From Treponema sp. (lineage in GTDB: Bacteria > Spirochaetota > Spirochaetia > Treponematales > Breznakiellaceae): 5,350 nucleotides of DNA. Position numbers and translations under genes: made by a program. Shown piece after piece: positions 1 through 5,082 of this stretch (position 1 is the stretch's first letter; every line of letters begins with the position of its first letter). Location: contig JAITAN010000168.1 of NCBI GenBank assembly GCA_031284105.1, positions 1 through 5,350 on the forward strand, given 5' to 3'. The notes beneath the pieces are model-generated. The model was not told the DNA's origin. It was given only the letters and a program-made list of their open reading frames with translations, and searched no databases.

Positions 1-1
1 G

Positions 2-16
2 GCGGTAAAGGGATAG
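2..16 (+). CDS. Possible 3' end of an upstream sugar ABC permease (last codons only)
   Basis: Read in frame 2, the first bases encode Ala-Val-Lys-Gly followed by TAG. The YtcP/LplC-like permease further along this window also ends in exactly AVKG and a stop, and such C-termini are common in that permease family. This suggests that a second permease cassette of the same type lies just left of the window. Only four codons are visible, so a chance match is quite possible. Confidence 0.22.
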   Translation, partial: AVKG

Positions 17-114
17 ATGAGAACGAATACCCTGGAAGAAATAAAAAGCCTTGCCGGCGGATGCAGATTCCCAAGCTGAATCCCCATTTTGTACCATTCT
101 TCTCCCCGCGCCGC

Positions 115-134
115 TCCCGCCAGACGCAGCGGGA
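115..134. repeat. GC-rich inverted repeat, possible weak terminator of the upstream gene
   Basis: TCCCGC at 115-120 is the exact reverse complement of GCGGGA at 129-134, with an 8-base loop. An overlapping alternative pairs GGGA (131-134) with TCCC (141-144). No T-run follows on the + strand, so it is not a canonical rho-independent terminator. It could mark the end of an upstream transcript or be a protein-binding dyad. Confidence 0.35.
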
Positions 135-233
135 TCACTGTCCCGGAATACTCAAGAGCATATTTCTAAACCCTTTCGAGAAAACCTCTTGACGTTTATT
201 TAAAATTTGTACGTAATTTTTATGCTTTTACCC

Positions 234-262
234 TTGACTACATAAATAATAGGAGTTAGAGT
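234..262 (+). promoter_or_regulatory. Candidate sigma70 promoter of the transporter operon
   Basis: TTGACT (234-239; 5 of 6 to consensus) is followed after 17 bp by TAGAGT (257-262; 4 of 6). This would give a leader of about 100 nt. An alternative -35, TTGACG at 189-194, lacks a good -10 at the right distance (CGTAAT at 212-217). The setting is AT-rich, where partial matches are cheap, so the call is tentative. Confidence 0.33.
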
Positions 263-318
263 TTTTAATTAGCTGAAAAGTTACCGTACTTCTATTTTGG
301 AAAGGCTTTTCATATTTT

Positions 319-355
319 TATTGGGGTTACCAATAGCAACCGCCTCAAATGGCGG
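319..355 (+). promoter_or_regulatory. Two tandem hairpins in the operon leader, abutting the ribosome binding site
   Basis: TATTGG (319-324) pairs with CCAATA (330-335) around a GGTTA loop. CCGCC (340-344) pairs with GGCGG (351-355) around a TCAAAT loop. The second stem ends one base before the AAAGGAG ribosome binding site. A longer-range pair, TGAAAAG (274-280) with CTTTTCA (306-312), lies just upstream. The arrangement would suit translational control or mRNA protection, or the dyads could be operators. I recognise no riboswitch class. Short stems of this size also occur by chance. Confidence 0.35.
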
Positions 356-362
356 AAAGGAG
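356..362 (+). promoter_or_regulatory. Ribosome binding site of the first permease
   Basis: AAAGGAG lies 5 bases before the ATG at 368. It fixes the start there, and rules out the ATG at 349, which is in another frame and has no such site. Confidence 0.8.
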
Positions 363-367
363 TTACT

Positions 368-1276
368 ATGGAAAAAACAACACGCGCGTATATAGCGCGT
401 ACATGGATGTTGTACCTTATGCTGCTGCTTCCTATGGCATTCTTTGTGGTTTTTCGTTATGTACCTATGACGAATATCGCCATTGCCTTCAAAGACTACA
501 ACATGTTCAAGGGCGTATGGGAGTCGCCGTGGATTGGGTTCAAATGGTTCAATCAGGCTTTCCACTCTAAAGATTTTTACAATGCGCTGCGAAACACCAT
601 CTGGCTTAATGTGCTTGACCTTATAGTCGGTTTTCCGGCTCCTATTATTCTCGCGCTTCTGCTCAACGAGTTGCGTTTCAAGCTGTATAAGAAATTTACC
701 CAGACCGTTGTGTACCTGCCGCACTTCCTTTCGTGGATCATCATATCCGGTATCGCAAGCAAACTGCTTGCTCCGGGCGCGGGCGTGGTGAATATTCTGC
801 TGGGTAAGATCGGCATCGGTCCCATTGATTTTCTTATGGATAAACAACTGTGGATTGGAACCTATATCACCTTCGGCGTGTGGAAGGAAGTGGGGTGGGG
901 GACGATCATCTACCTTGCCGCAATTACGGGCATCAATCCGGAAATATACGAAGCGGCTGAAGTTGACGGATGCGGACGCTTCGGCAAGATATGGCACGTT
1001 ACGCTTCCGGGTCTTCGTCCAACGATAGTTACCCTGCTCATTATGAACATAGGGCGTATATTGGGAAGCGAATTCGACCGCCCATACACACTGGGCAATA
1101 GCATGGTCATACAGGTGTCGGATGTGTTGAGTACACTGGTATACCGTGTCGGTATACGGTCGTTCCAGTTTTCTTACACCGCGGCTATAGGTCTATTCCA
1201 ATCGCTTGTATGTGTGGTTTTCTTGGTTGCCGCGAATTCGTTTGCCAAGAAATTCGGCGAACGCGGCATTTGGTAG
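368..1276 (+). CDS. Carbohydrate ABC transporter permease, LplB-like (CUT1 family)
   Basis: Integral inner-membrane subunit of an ABC importer for oligosaccharides or related sugars; it would pair with the next gene's product to form the channel. The 302 residues match the usual length of the LplB group. About six membrane segments are visible (roughly 12-33, 77-99, 112-134, 162-186, 213-234, 272-293). The EAA loop that docks the ATPase is at 195-214: E195-A-A, D200-G201, then I208 and L213-P214. Cys202 sits where Ala is usual. The N-terminal RYVPMTNIAIAFKDYN stretch and the C-terminal GERGIW ending are typical of LplB-like proteins. Start supported by AAAGGAG 5 bases upstream. The stop codon overlaps the AGGAGG of the next gene, so the two are probably translationally coupled. 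The substrate cannot be told from sequence; polysaccharide breakdown products are the usual suggestion for this group. Confidence 0.93.
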   Translation: MEKTTRAYIARTWMLYLMLLLPMAFFVVFRYVPMTNIAIAFKDYNMFKGVWESPWIGFKWFNQAFHSKDFYNALRNTIWLNVLDLIVGFPAPIILALLLNELRFKLYKKFTQTVVYLPHFLSWIIISGIASKLLAPGAGVVNILLGKIGIGPIDFLMDKQLWIGTYITFGVWKEVGWGTIIYLAAITGINPEIYEAAEVDGCGRFGKIWHVTLPGLRPTIVTLLIMNIGRILGSEFDRPYTLGNSMVIQVSDVLSTLVYRVGIRSFQFSYTAAIGLFQSLVCVVFLVAANSFAKKFGERGIW

Positions 1277-1280
1277 GAGG
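1275..1280 (+). promoter_or_regulatory. Ribosome binding site of the second permease, overlapping the stop of the first
   Basis: AGGAGG begins inside the TAG stop (1274-1276) of the upstream permease and lies 6 bases before the ATG at 1287. It decides the start: the in-frame ATG at 1206 would add 27 residues from within the upstream gene and lacks such a site. Confidence 0.85.
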
Positions 1281-1286
1281 AAGAAA

Positions 1287-2162
1287 ATGATTAGATCAAA
1301 ATCGGCAAAAATAACGGATGGGGTAATTGTGCTTGTTTGCCTTCTGGTAGTTCTGGCGTGTCTGTTGCCCATGTTGAACATATTAGCCCAATCGTTAAGC
1401 GATCCCATGGCAATAGTAAACCGTAAAGTGGCTTTTCTGCCTGTAGGTACGAACTTTGATTCTTATAAATATGTGTTCAAGGATCCTTCTTTTTCCCGCT
1501 CCATGCTGTGGACCGCGACTTTAACGGTTATTTGTACGCTCTTTTCTCTCGGCATGACCATACTGTGCGCGTTTCCGCTCACCTATGATTCGCTCAAAGG
1601 CAGGAAACTCATCAACACCATTATCATCTTTACGATGTACTTCAGCGCGGGAACCATTCCCAACTATATTTTGATGAAGGATATCGGATTTATCAATAAC
1701 CCCTTGGTGCTTATTATACCGAATTGTCTTTCCGTATTTAATATGATCATTCTGAGGAGTTTCTTTTACAGCATACCGGAAAGTCTGCGTGAATCCGCCG
1801 AACTTGACGGAGCGAATCCCTTTACCGTACTGATACACATATACTTGCCCTTGTCCGCGCCGGTGTTGGCGACTCTCGCCTTGTTCTATGCTGTCGGCCG
1901 GTGGAACGGGTTCTCGGACGCCCTGCTCTACCTCACCAAGCCGGATTTTCACCCGATTCAGCTCAAGTTGTACAACATCATCAACAACCTTTCTTCAATA
2001 GAAATAGCGACACAGGAAGGCACTGCAGGCGGCGTACCGCAAGCAACGGACGGCATGAAAGCCGCAGCCGTTATGTTCGCTACGGCGCCGATTTTACTGG
2101 TGTATCCGTGGCTCCAGCGGTATTTTATCAAAGGCGTTACAATAGGCGCGGTGAAAGGATAA
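1287..2162 (+). CDS. Carbohydrate ABC transporter permease, YtcP/LplC-like (CUT1 family)
   Basis: Second membrane subunit of the same sugar importer, 291 residues, the normal size for the MalG/YtcP side of CUT1 systems. The first membrane segment is at about 11-33, followed by a periplasmic loop with SDPMAIVNRKVAFLP. Further segments lie near 73-98, 107-130, 137-158, 185-205 and 258-276. The EAA loop is at 169-188: E169-S-A, D174-G175-A176, and L187-P188 at the end, with Ser in place of the middle-position Ala. The protein ends in GVTIGAVKG, characteristic of this group. Start chosen at ATG 1287 on the AGGAGG site. The gene follows the LplB-like permease by 10 bp and precedes the MFS gene by 10 bp. 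In related loci a substrate-binding lipoprotein usually follows; here it does not, so binding protein and ATPase must come from elsewhere. Confidence 0.93.
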   Translation: MIRSKSAKITDGVIVLVCLLVVLACLLPMLNILAQSLSDPMAIVNRKVAFLPVGTNFDSYKYVFKDPSFSRSMLWTATLTVICTLFSLGMTILCAFPLTYDSLKGRKLINTIIIFTMYFSAGTIPNYILMKDIGFINNPLVLIIPNCLSVFNMIILRSFFYSIPESLRESAELDGANPFTVLIHIYLPLSAPVLATLALFYAVGRWNGFSDALLYLTKPDFHPIQLKLYNIINNLSSIEIATQEGTAGGVPQATDGMKAAAVMFATAPILLVYPWLQRYFIKGVTIGAVKG

Positions 2163-2172
2163 GAGGCGCGCA

Positions 2173-3402
2173 ATGAGCGCATGGAAGGCGGCTATTAGAA
2201 CGCTTGAAAAGACATATCGTCCTGAAGTAAAGGCGGGGCGCTTTTTGACGGTCTTGCTTCTAGCCGGCGTTTCTTACGGGTTATACCGGGGTATTCAGGA
2301 TAACTACTTAGCCGAATTGGTACATATCTCCAATTTTGAGCGGGGAGTAGTGGAGTTTTTTCGGGAATTGCCGGGATTGCTTGTGGTGGTGATTCTGGCG
2401 ATCATGTACCGTTTTTCAGAAAATACGGTATTTAAGATCAGTGTGGCGATCATGCTGTTGGGCTTGGTAGGACTGTGCGCCGGCGGTACCGGTAAGGTTC
2501 CCGTGATATTTTTCATGGTAATCTACAGTCTCGGCGAACATATTATGATGCCGGCGCGCAGTTCCCTATCCATGCGCTTTGCAAAGAAAGAAACGGGCGG
2601 CGCTTCGCTGGGGCTTACCGGTGCAATCGGGCAGGCAGGCAACATTTCAGGCTATATCATTGCGGCGGTTTTGTTTGCGCTTTTCGCCCGTCTTGGCTAC
2701 AACCGAAACGATCTTCTTTCTTTCAAATCGGTGTTTTTTCTTGCGGCGGTCTTTGGACTTGCGGCGTTCATCTTTGTTTTATGTATGAATAATCCCGCAA
2801 ATGGCGGGCATGTACAGCGCCGGCACTTTTATTTTGCCAAGAAGTTCACCAAGTACTATTTTCTAGAAGTATTTTACGGCGCCCGCAAACAAATATTTCT
2901 TACGTTTGCGCCCTATGTGCTGATCTTACAGTATGAGGCGGACGCTTCCCTTATTTCCCTGCTCATGGCGATTTGTTCAGGCTTTGGCGTTGTTTTCAGC
3001 CCGTTCATCGGCAGGCTCATCGACAGGATAGGCTACAAAATCATCATGGTAACCGACACGCTCATCCTCATTGCGGTGTGTTTCTTCTACGGTTTCGCGC
3101 ACCGGATTTTTCCCCATCATATCGCTCTTATCGTGGTGTGCGCCAACTATGTGCTTGATTCCATCATCTCTCTGGCAAGCATGGCAAGCAGCGTCTACGT
3201 GCAGGACATAGCCTCAAATCAAGAGGAAATCACGGCGACTCTTTCAACCGGCATATCGGTAAACCACGTCATCAGTATTCTGATTGCGCTGTTCGGCGGC
3301 TGGATTTGGAAAATTACCGGTATTGAGGTATTGTTCTCCATATCCGCCTTTCTTGGTCTTATGAATACGTTCTACGCGGCAACGATTAAGAAAAAGGCTT
3401 GA
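2173..3402 (+). CDS. Major facilitator superfamily transporter, substrate unknown
   Basis: A 409-residue polytopic membrane protein of standard MFS length. The N-terminal half has hydrophobic segments near 24-40, 66-80, 87-104, 109-125, 148-172 and 186-204. A basic cytoplasmic loop (about 206-230) separates it from the C-terminal half (segments near 240-253, 260-278, 288-308, 315-332, 352-375 and 380-402). The MFS signature is clear in the C-terminal half as G280-R-L-I-D284-R285-I-G287-Y-K289 (GxxxDRxGxK). The equivalent loop in the N-terminal half is degenerate. Conserved-looking charged residues near the start (DNYLAEL at 43-49, FERG and FRELPG at 55-68) may line the transport path. The start has AAGAGG at 2161-2166, 6 bases upstream. 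Being last in an operon with two sugar permeases suggests a role with the same or a related sugar, as exporter or alternative uptake route. That is inference; the protein could carry an unrelated compound. Confidence 0.85.
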   Translation: MSAWKAAIRTLEKTYRPEVKAGRFLTVLLLAGVSYGLYRGIQDNYLAELVHISNFERGVVEFFRELPGLLVVVILAIMYRFSENTVFKISVAIMLLGLVGLCAGGTGKVPVIFFMVIYSLGEHIMMPARSSLSMRFAKKETGGASLGLTGAIGQAGNISGYIIAAVLFALFARLGYNRNDLLSFKSVFFLAAVFGLAAFIFVLCMNNPANGGHVQRRHFYFAKKFTKYYFLEVFYGARKQIFLTFAPYVLILQYEADASLISLLMAICSGFGVVFSPFIGRLIDRIGYKIIMVTDTLILIAVCFFYGFAHRIFPHHIALIVVCANYVLDSIISLASMASSVYVQDIASNQEEITATLSTGISVNHVISILIALFGGWIWKITGIEVLFSISAFLGLMNTFYAATIKKKA

Positions 3403-3427
3403 CAATGCCGGCGCTTCACTATATGAT
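3399..3427 (+). promoter_or_regulatory. Strong sigma70 promoter of scpA, overlapping the MFS stop codon
   Basis: A perfect TTGACA (3399-3404) is followed by exactly 17 bp and TATGAT (3422-3427, 5 of 6). The -35 box contains the TGA stop of the MFS gene (3400-3402). The expected transcription start (3434-3437) lies at or within three bases of the scpA ATG at 3437, which would give a leaderless or nearly leaderless mRNA. No ribosome binding site is seen before that ATG, in agreement. Confidence 0.75.
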
Positions 3428-3436
3428 ACAATCCGT

Positions 3437-4195
3437 ATGCCGCAGTCTTCTCCAAATGCCGTACATGGCGCACACAACGCACACCGTTTTATATTAAAAG
3501 ACTTTGAAGGACCGCTCGACCTTCTTCTTTTTCTCATCAAGAAAAACGATATGAATATTTACGACATACCGGTTGCCGAGATCACCGAACAGTATCTTGC
3601 GTATCTGCGTACCGCGGATACGCTCGATCTTGACGATGTGAGCGAATTCCATGCGCTTGCGTCTGACCTTTTGTATATAAAAAGCAGAATGTTGCTGCCT
3701 GTGGAAATCGGCATTGAGGATGATGCGGAAGATCCTCGGCAAGGTTTAGTTGAAAAACTCATAGAATACCAGCAATTCAAGAAACTCTCCGAGCTTATGG
3801 AAGAAAAAAAACGCGGGGTTGAACTCATTGTTGAACGCAAGAAACAGGATCGCGATCTTCCCTTCCTCGATAGCGAACTGTGGCAAAAACTCGATGTGTG
3901 GGATCTGCGCCGAACCTTTTCCACTCTTATGAACAATATCTCATCAGAACGCATCATAGACCTATATGAAGAAGTGTCCGTAAACGAAAAAATTACGCTT
4001 ATGACCGAGCTTCTGGAAGAGCGCGGCGAATGTACCCTTGCCGATCTTATGGTGCGCCGCCAATCGGCATACCAGTCGGCGATGGATATTGTGTGCGCAT
4101 TTTTGGCGATTCTGGAAGCGGTAAAAGTCAGGATGATAGTGATATTCCAGAACACCATGTACGGCGACATACGGATAAAACCTGCGCATACCTAA
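3437..4195 (+). CDS. scpA: Segregation and condensation protein A (kleisin of SMC-ScpAB)
   Basis: ScpA bridges the heads of the SMC dimer and binds ScpB, forming the ring that organises and helps segregate the chromosome. The 252 residues fit the family. The N-terminal SMC-binding region carries the hallmark FEGPLDLLLFLIKK at 23-36, then IYDIP at 41-45 and EITEQYLAYL. The strongly conserved IKSRMLLP follows at about residues 76-83. A charged, probably helical linker (about 95-140) leads to the C-terminal winged-helix domain (about 185-250), ending in GDIRIKPAHT. There are about 16 residues before the conserved part; no other in-frame ATG, GTG or TTG lies between, so ATG 3437 is the only good start although it has no ribosome binding site. 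The gene has its own promoter 10 bp upstream. scpB, usually directly downstream, is absent; a hairpin and the convergent tag gene follow instead. The gene appears intact. Confidence 0.95.
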   Translation: MPQSSPNAVHGAHNAHRFILKDFEGPLDLLLFLIKKNDMNIYDIPVAEITEQYLAYLRTADTLDLDDVSEFHALASDLLYIKSRMLLPVEIGIEDDAEDPRQGLVEKLIEYQQFKKLSELMEEKKRGVELIVERKKQDRDLPFLDSELWQKLDVWDLRRTFSTLMNNISSERIIDLYEEVSVNEKITLMTELLEERGECTLADLMVRRQSAYQSAMDIVCAFLAILEAVKVRMIVIFQNTMYGDIRIKPAHT

Positions 4196-4211
4196 AAACC
4201 TAGTTTTTAGG
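4191..4211. terminator. Hairpin between convergent scpA and tag, possible bidirectional terminator
   Basis: CCTAAAAAC (4191-4199) and GTTTTTAGG (4203-4211) form a perfect 9-bp stem with a 3-base loop. The scpA stop codon TAA (4193-4195) lies inside the left arm, and the tag stop begins four bases past the right arm. The placement is what a shared terminator would have. The stem is AT-rich, with the T5 run inside the arm rather than after it, so it is not textbook. Confidence 0.5.
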
Positions 4212-4214
4212 CGA

Positions 4215-4790
4215 TCAGTTTTCTAAACCGCCGTTATCAGGATGCTTGAAACAATCCGTGATGTGATCGTTTACCATGCCGATAGCCTGCATAAAGGCGT
4301 ATATGACGGAGGGACCTATGAAGGCGAAGCCGCGTCTTTTTAGCGATTTTGAAAGTCTATCCGATAGCTCTGTGATCGCCGGGATTTCCTGTTCGGTCTT
4401 GTAATGATGAACAATAGGCTTGTGATCCACAAATGTCCAGAGCCAATTCGAGAAATCGATCCCTCTATCCGCCATTTTGCAGTAAGCTTGGGCGTTTTTT
4501 ATGACTGAACGGATTTTCTTTTCGTTTCTCACGATCTGTTCGTCCGCCATGAGCCGCGCCACATCTTGGTCGGTGTATGTCGCGACTTTTTGCGGATCAA
4601 AGTCCTCGAAAGCGGCGCGATAGCTTTCGCGGCGTTTTAGAATAGTGAGCCACGAAAGACCTGCTTGAGCGCAGTCAAGTATAATGGCTTCAAAAAGTTT
4701 TCTACTATCTTTAAGCGGCGTCCCCCATTCATTATCATGGTAAACCGTTAAGGCGGGATGTTTTTCAGCCCACGGGCATCTCTGTATCAT
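4215..4790 (-). CDS. tag: DNA-3-methyladenine glycosylase I
   Basis: Cytoplasmic base-excision repair enzyme that cuts 3-methyladenine from alkylated DNA, leaving an abasic site. The 191 residues match E. coli Tag (187) in size and order of motifs. The zinc ligands known from E. coli Tag (Cys4, His17, His175, Cys179) appear here as C5, H18, H176 and C180. The base-pocket aromatics correspond to Y17, W22 and W47, in YHDNEWG (17-23) and AQAGLSWLTILKRRE (41-55). The E. coli Glu38 position is Asp39 here, a conservative change at a residue reported to contact the base. C-terminal MVNDHITDCFKH is typical. The start at ATG 4790 is immediately downstream of a perfect consensus promoter, and no ribosome binding site precedes it. 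The gene stands alone and converges on scpA with 19 bp between stop codons. Confidence 0.95.
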   Translation of the reverse strand: MIQRCPWAEKHPALTVYHDNEWGTPLKDSRKLFEAIILDCAQAGLSWLTILKRRESYRAAFEDFDPQKVATYTDQDVARLMADEQIVRNEKKIRSVIKNAQAYCKMADRGIDFSNWLWTFVDHKPIVHHYKTEQEIPAITELSDRLSKSLKRRGFAFIGPSVIYAFMQAIGMVNDHITDCFKHPDNGGLEN

Positions 4791-4796
4791 TGGTTA

Positions 4797-4825
4797 ATTA
4801 TATCGATTCGTTTACTTGTTGTCAA
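4797..4825 (-). promoter_or_regulatory. Full-consensus sigma70 promoter of tag, predicted leaderless
   Basis: On the - strand, TTGACA (4825-4820) is followed by exactly 17 bp and TATAAT (4802-4797), a 12 of 12 match with ideal spacing. Only six bases (TAACCA) separate the -10 box from the tag ATG, so a start 7 bases past the -10 would be the A of the ATG itself. No ribosome binding site could fit. This should be a strong promoter giving a leaderless mRNA. Confidence 0.85.
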
Positions 4826-4847
4826 TTACTCTATACAGGAATAAAAT
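4819..4847 (+). promoter_or_regulatory. Possible divergent sigma70 promoter reading towards the repeat array
   Basis: TTGTCA (4819-4824, 5 of 6) and TAAAAT (4842-4847, 5 of 6) are 17 bp apart on the + strand. The -35 box shares its bases with the -35 box of the tag promoter, because TTGTCAA reads TTGACAA on the other strand. Transcription would begin near 4854 and run into the hairpin and repeats to the right. The tract is AT-rich, so chance similarity must be allowed for. Confidence 0.35.
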
Positions 4848-4883
4848 TACGCAATATCCCCTGACGTATAACCAATCATAATC

Positions 4884-4912
4884 AGAGGTCAGACACAAAC
4901 AGTGTCATCTCT
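4884..4912. repeat. Hairpin-forming inverted repeat
   Basis: GACAC (4892-4896) and GTGTC (4902-4906) form a perfect 5-bp stem with an AAACA loop. AGAG (4884-4887) and CTCT (4909-4912) can add an outer stem across an internal loop. A competing pairing is CTGAC (4861-4865) with GTCAG (4888-4892). It could be part of the leader of the proposed rightward transcript. No T-run follows. Confidence 0.4.
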
Positions 4913-5001
4913 CCTTCATTTAACATAAGTGCGTACTCACACCTAATCAACGGCCTGTTCACTCGACTCTTCGTCTGATAGAGCTTATACGCGGCAGGCA
5001 G

Positions 5002-5061
5002 GGTGTGGCAGGTCTAACCTATAAGGGGTCTGGTGTGGTAGGTCAGGCCTCCCTTGGTATA
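5002..5061. repeat. Two imperfect 30-bp tandem repeats
   Basis: GGTGTGGCAGGTC at 5002-5014 recurs 30 bp later as GGTGTGGTAGGTC at 5032-5044 (12 of 13), with a CCT in register after each (5018-5020, 5048-5050). Each copy has a small stem: AGGT-CTA-ACCT in the first and AGGT-CAG-GCCT in the second, the change A to G turning a T-A pair into a T-G wobble. The remainder of the two units has diverged. Confidence 0.5.
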
Positions 5062-5082
5062 TGGACGGATGTGTGCCTACCA
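5036..5082. repeat. Longer inverted repeat linking the 30-bp repeats and the array
   Basis: TGGTAGG (5036-5042) is exactly complementary to CCTACCA (5076-5082), a 7-bp stem with a 33-base loop. It would compete with the small stem in the second 30-bp repeat. This may be chance or a structural element of a transcript. Confidence 0.3.

Larger units (their letters stand above)
17..367. other. Intergenic region upstream of the transporter operon
   Basis: I see no supported gene here. Frame 1 stays open from the left edge to a TGA at 190-192, but the residues (rich in Arg, Pro, Lys) look like no protein I know. Positions 1-180 are GC-richer; 181-290 are markedly AT-rich, as expected for a promoter. 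Two TTGAC-type hexamers (189-194 and 234-239) lie in the AT-rich part. The last 100 bases contain several small inverted repeats that end directly at the ribosome binding site of the first permease, so this is probably a transcribed leader. Confidence 0.6.

Noticed and set aside
1..192. Open frame from the left edge to TGA at 190-192
   Set aside because: Its residue make-up (many Arg, Pro, Lys, no motif) looks non-coding, and frame 2 offers a more plausible gene end at position 16.
281..997. Long open frame (238 codons) on the - strand
   Set aside because: It lies antisense to the well-supported first permease, has no family features and no ribosome binding site; it is a shadow frame. The same holds for the - strand frames at 1521-1952 and 3559-4170, antisense to permease 2 and scpA.
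1206..1286. Earlier in-frame start (ATG 1206) for the second permease
   Set aside because: It would overlap the first permease by about 70 bases, adds a non-family N-terminus and lacks a ribosome binding site; ATG 1287 has AGGAGG at ideal distance.
5030..5080. Small SRP RNA, suggested by GTAGGTCAGG
   Set aside because: The required conserved GGAAGCAGCC-type loop and the closing stem are missing.
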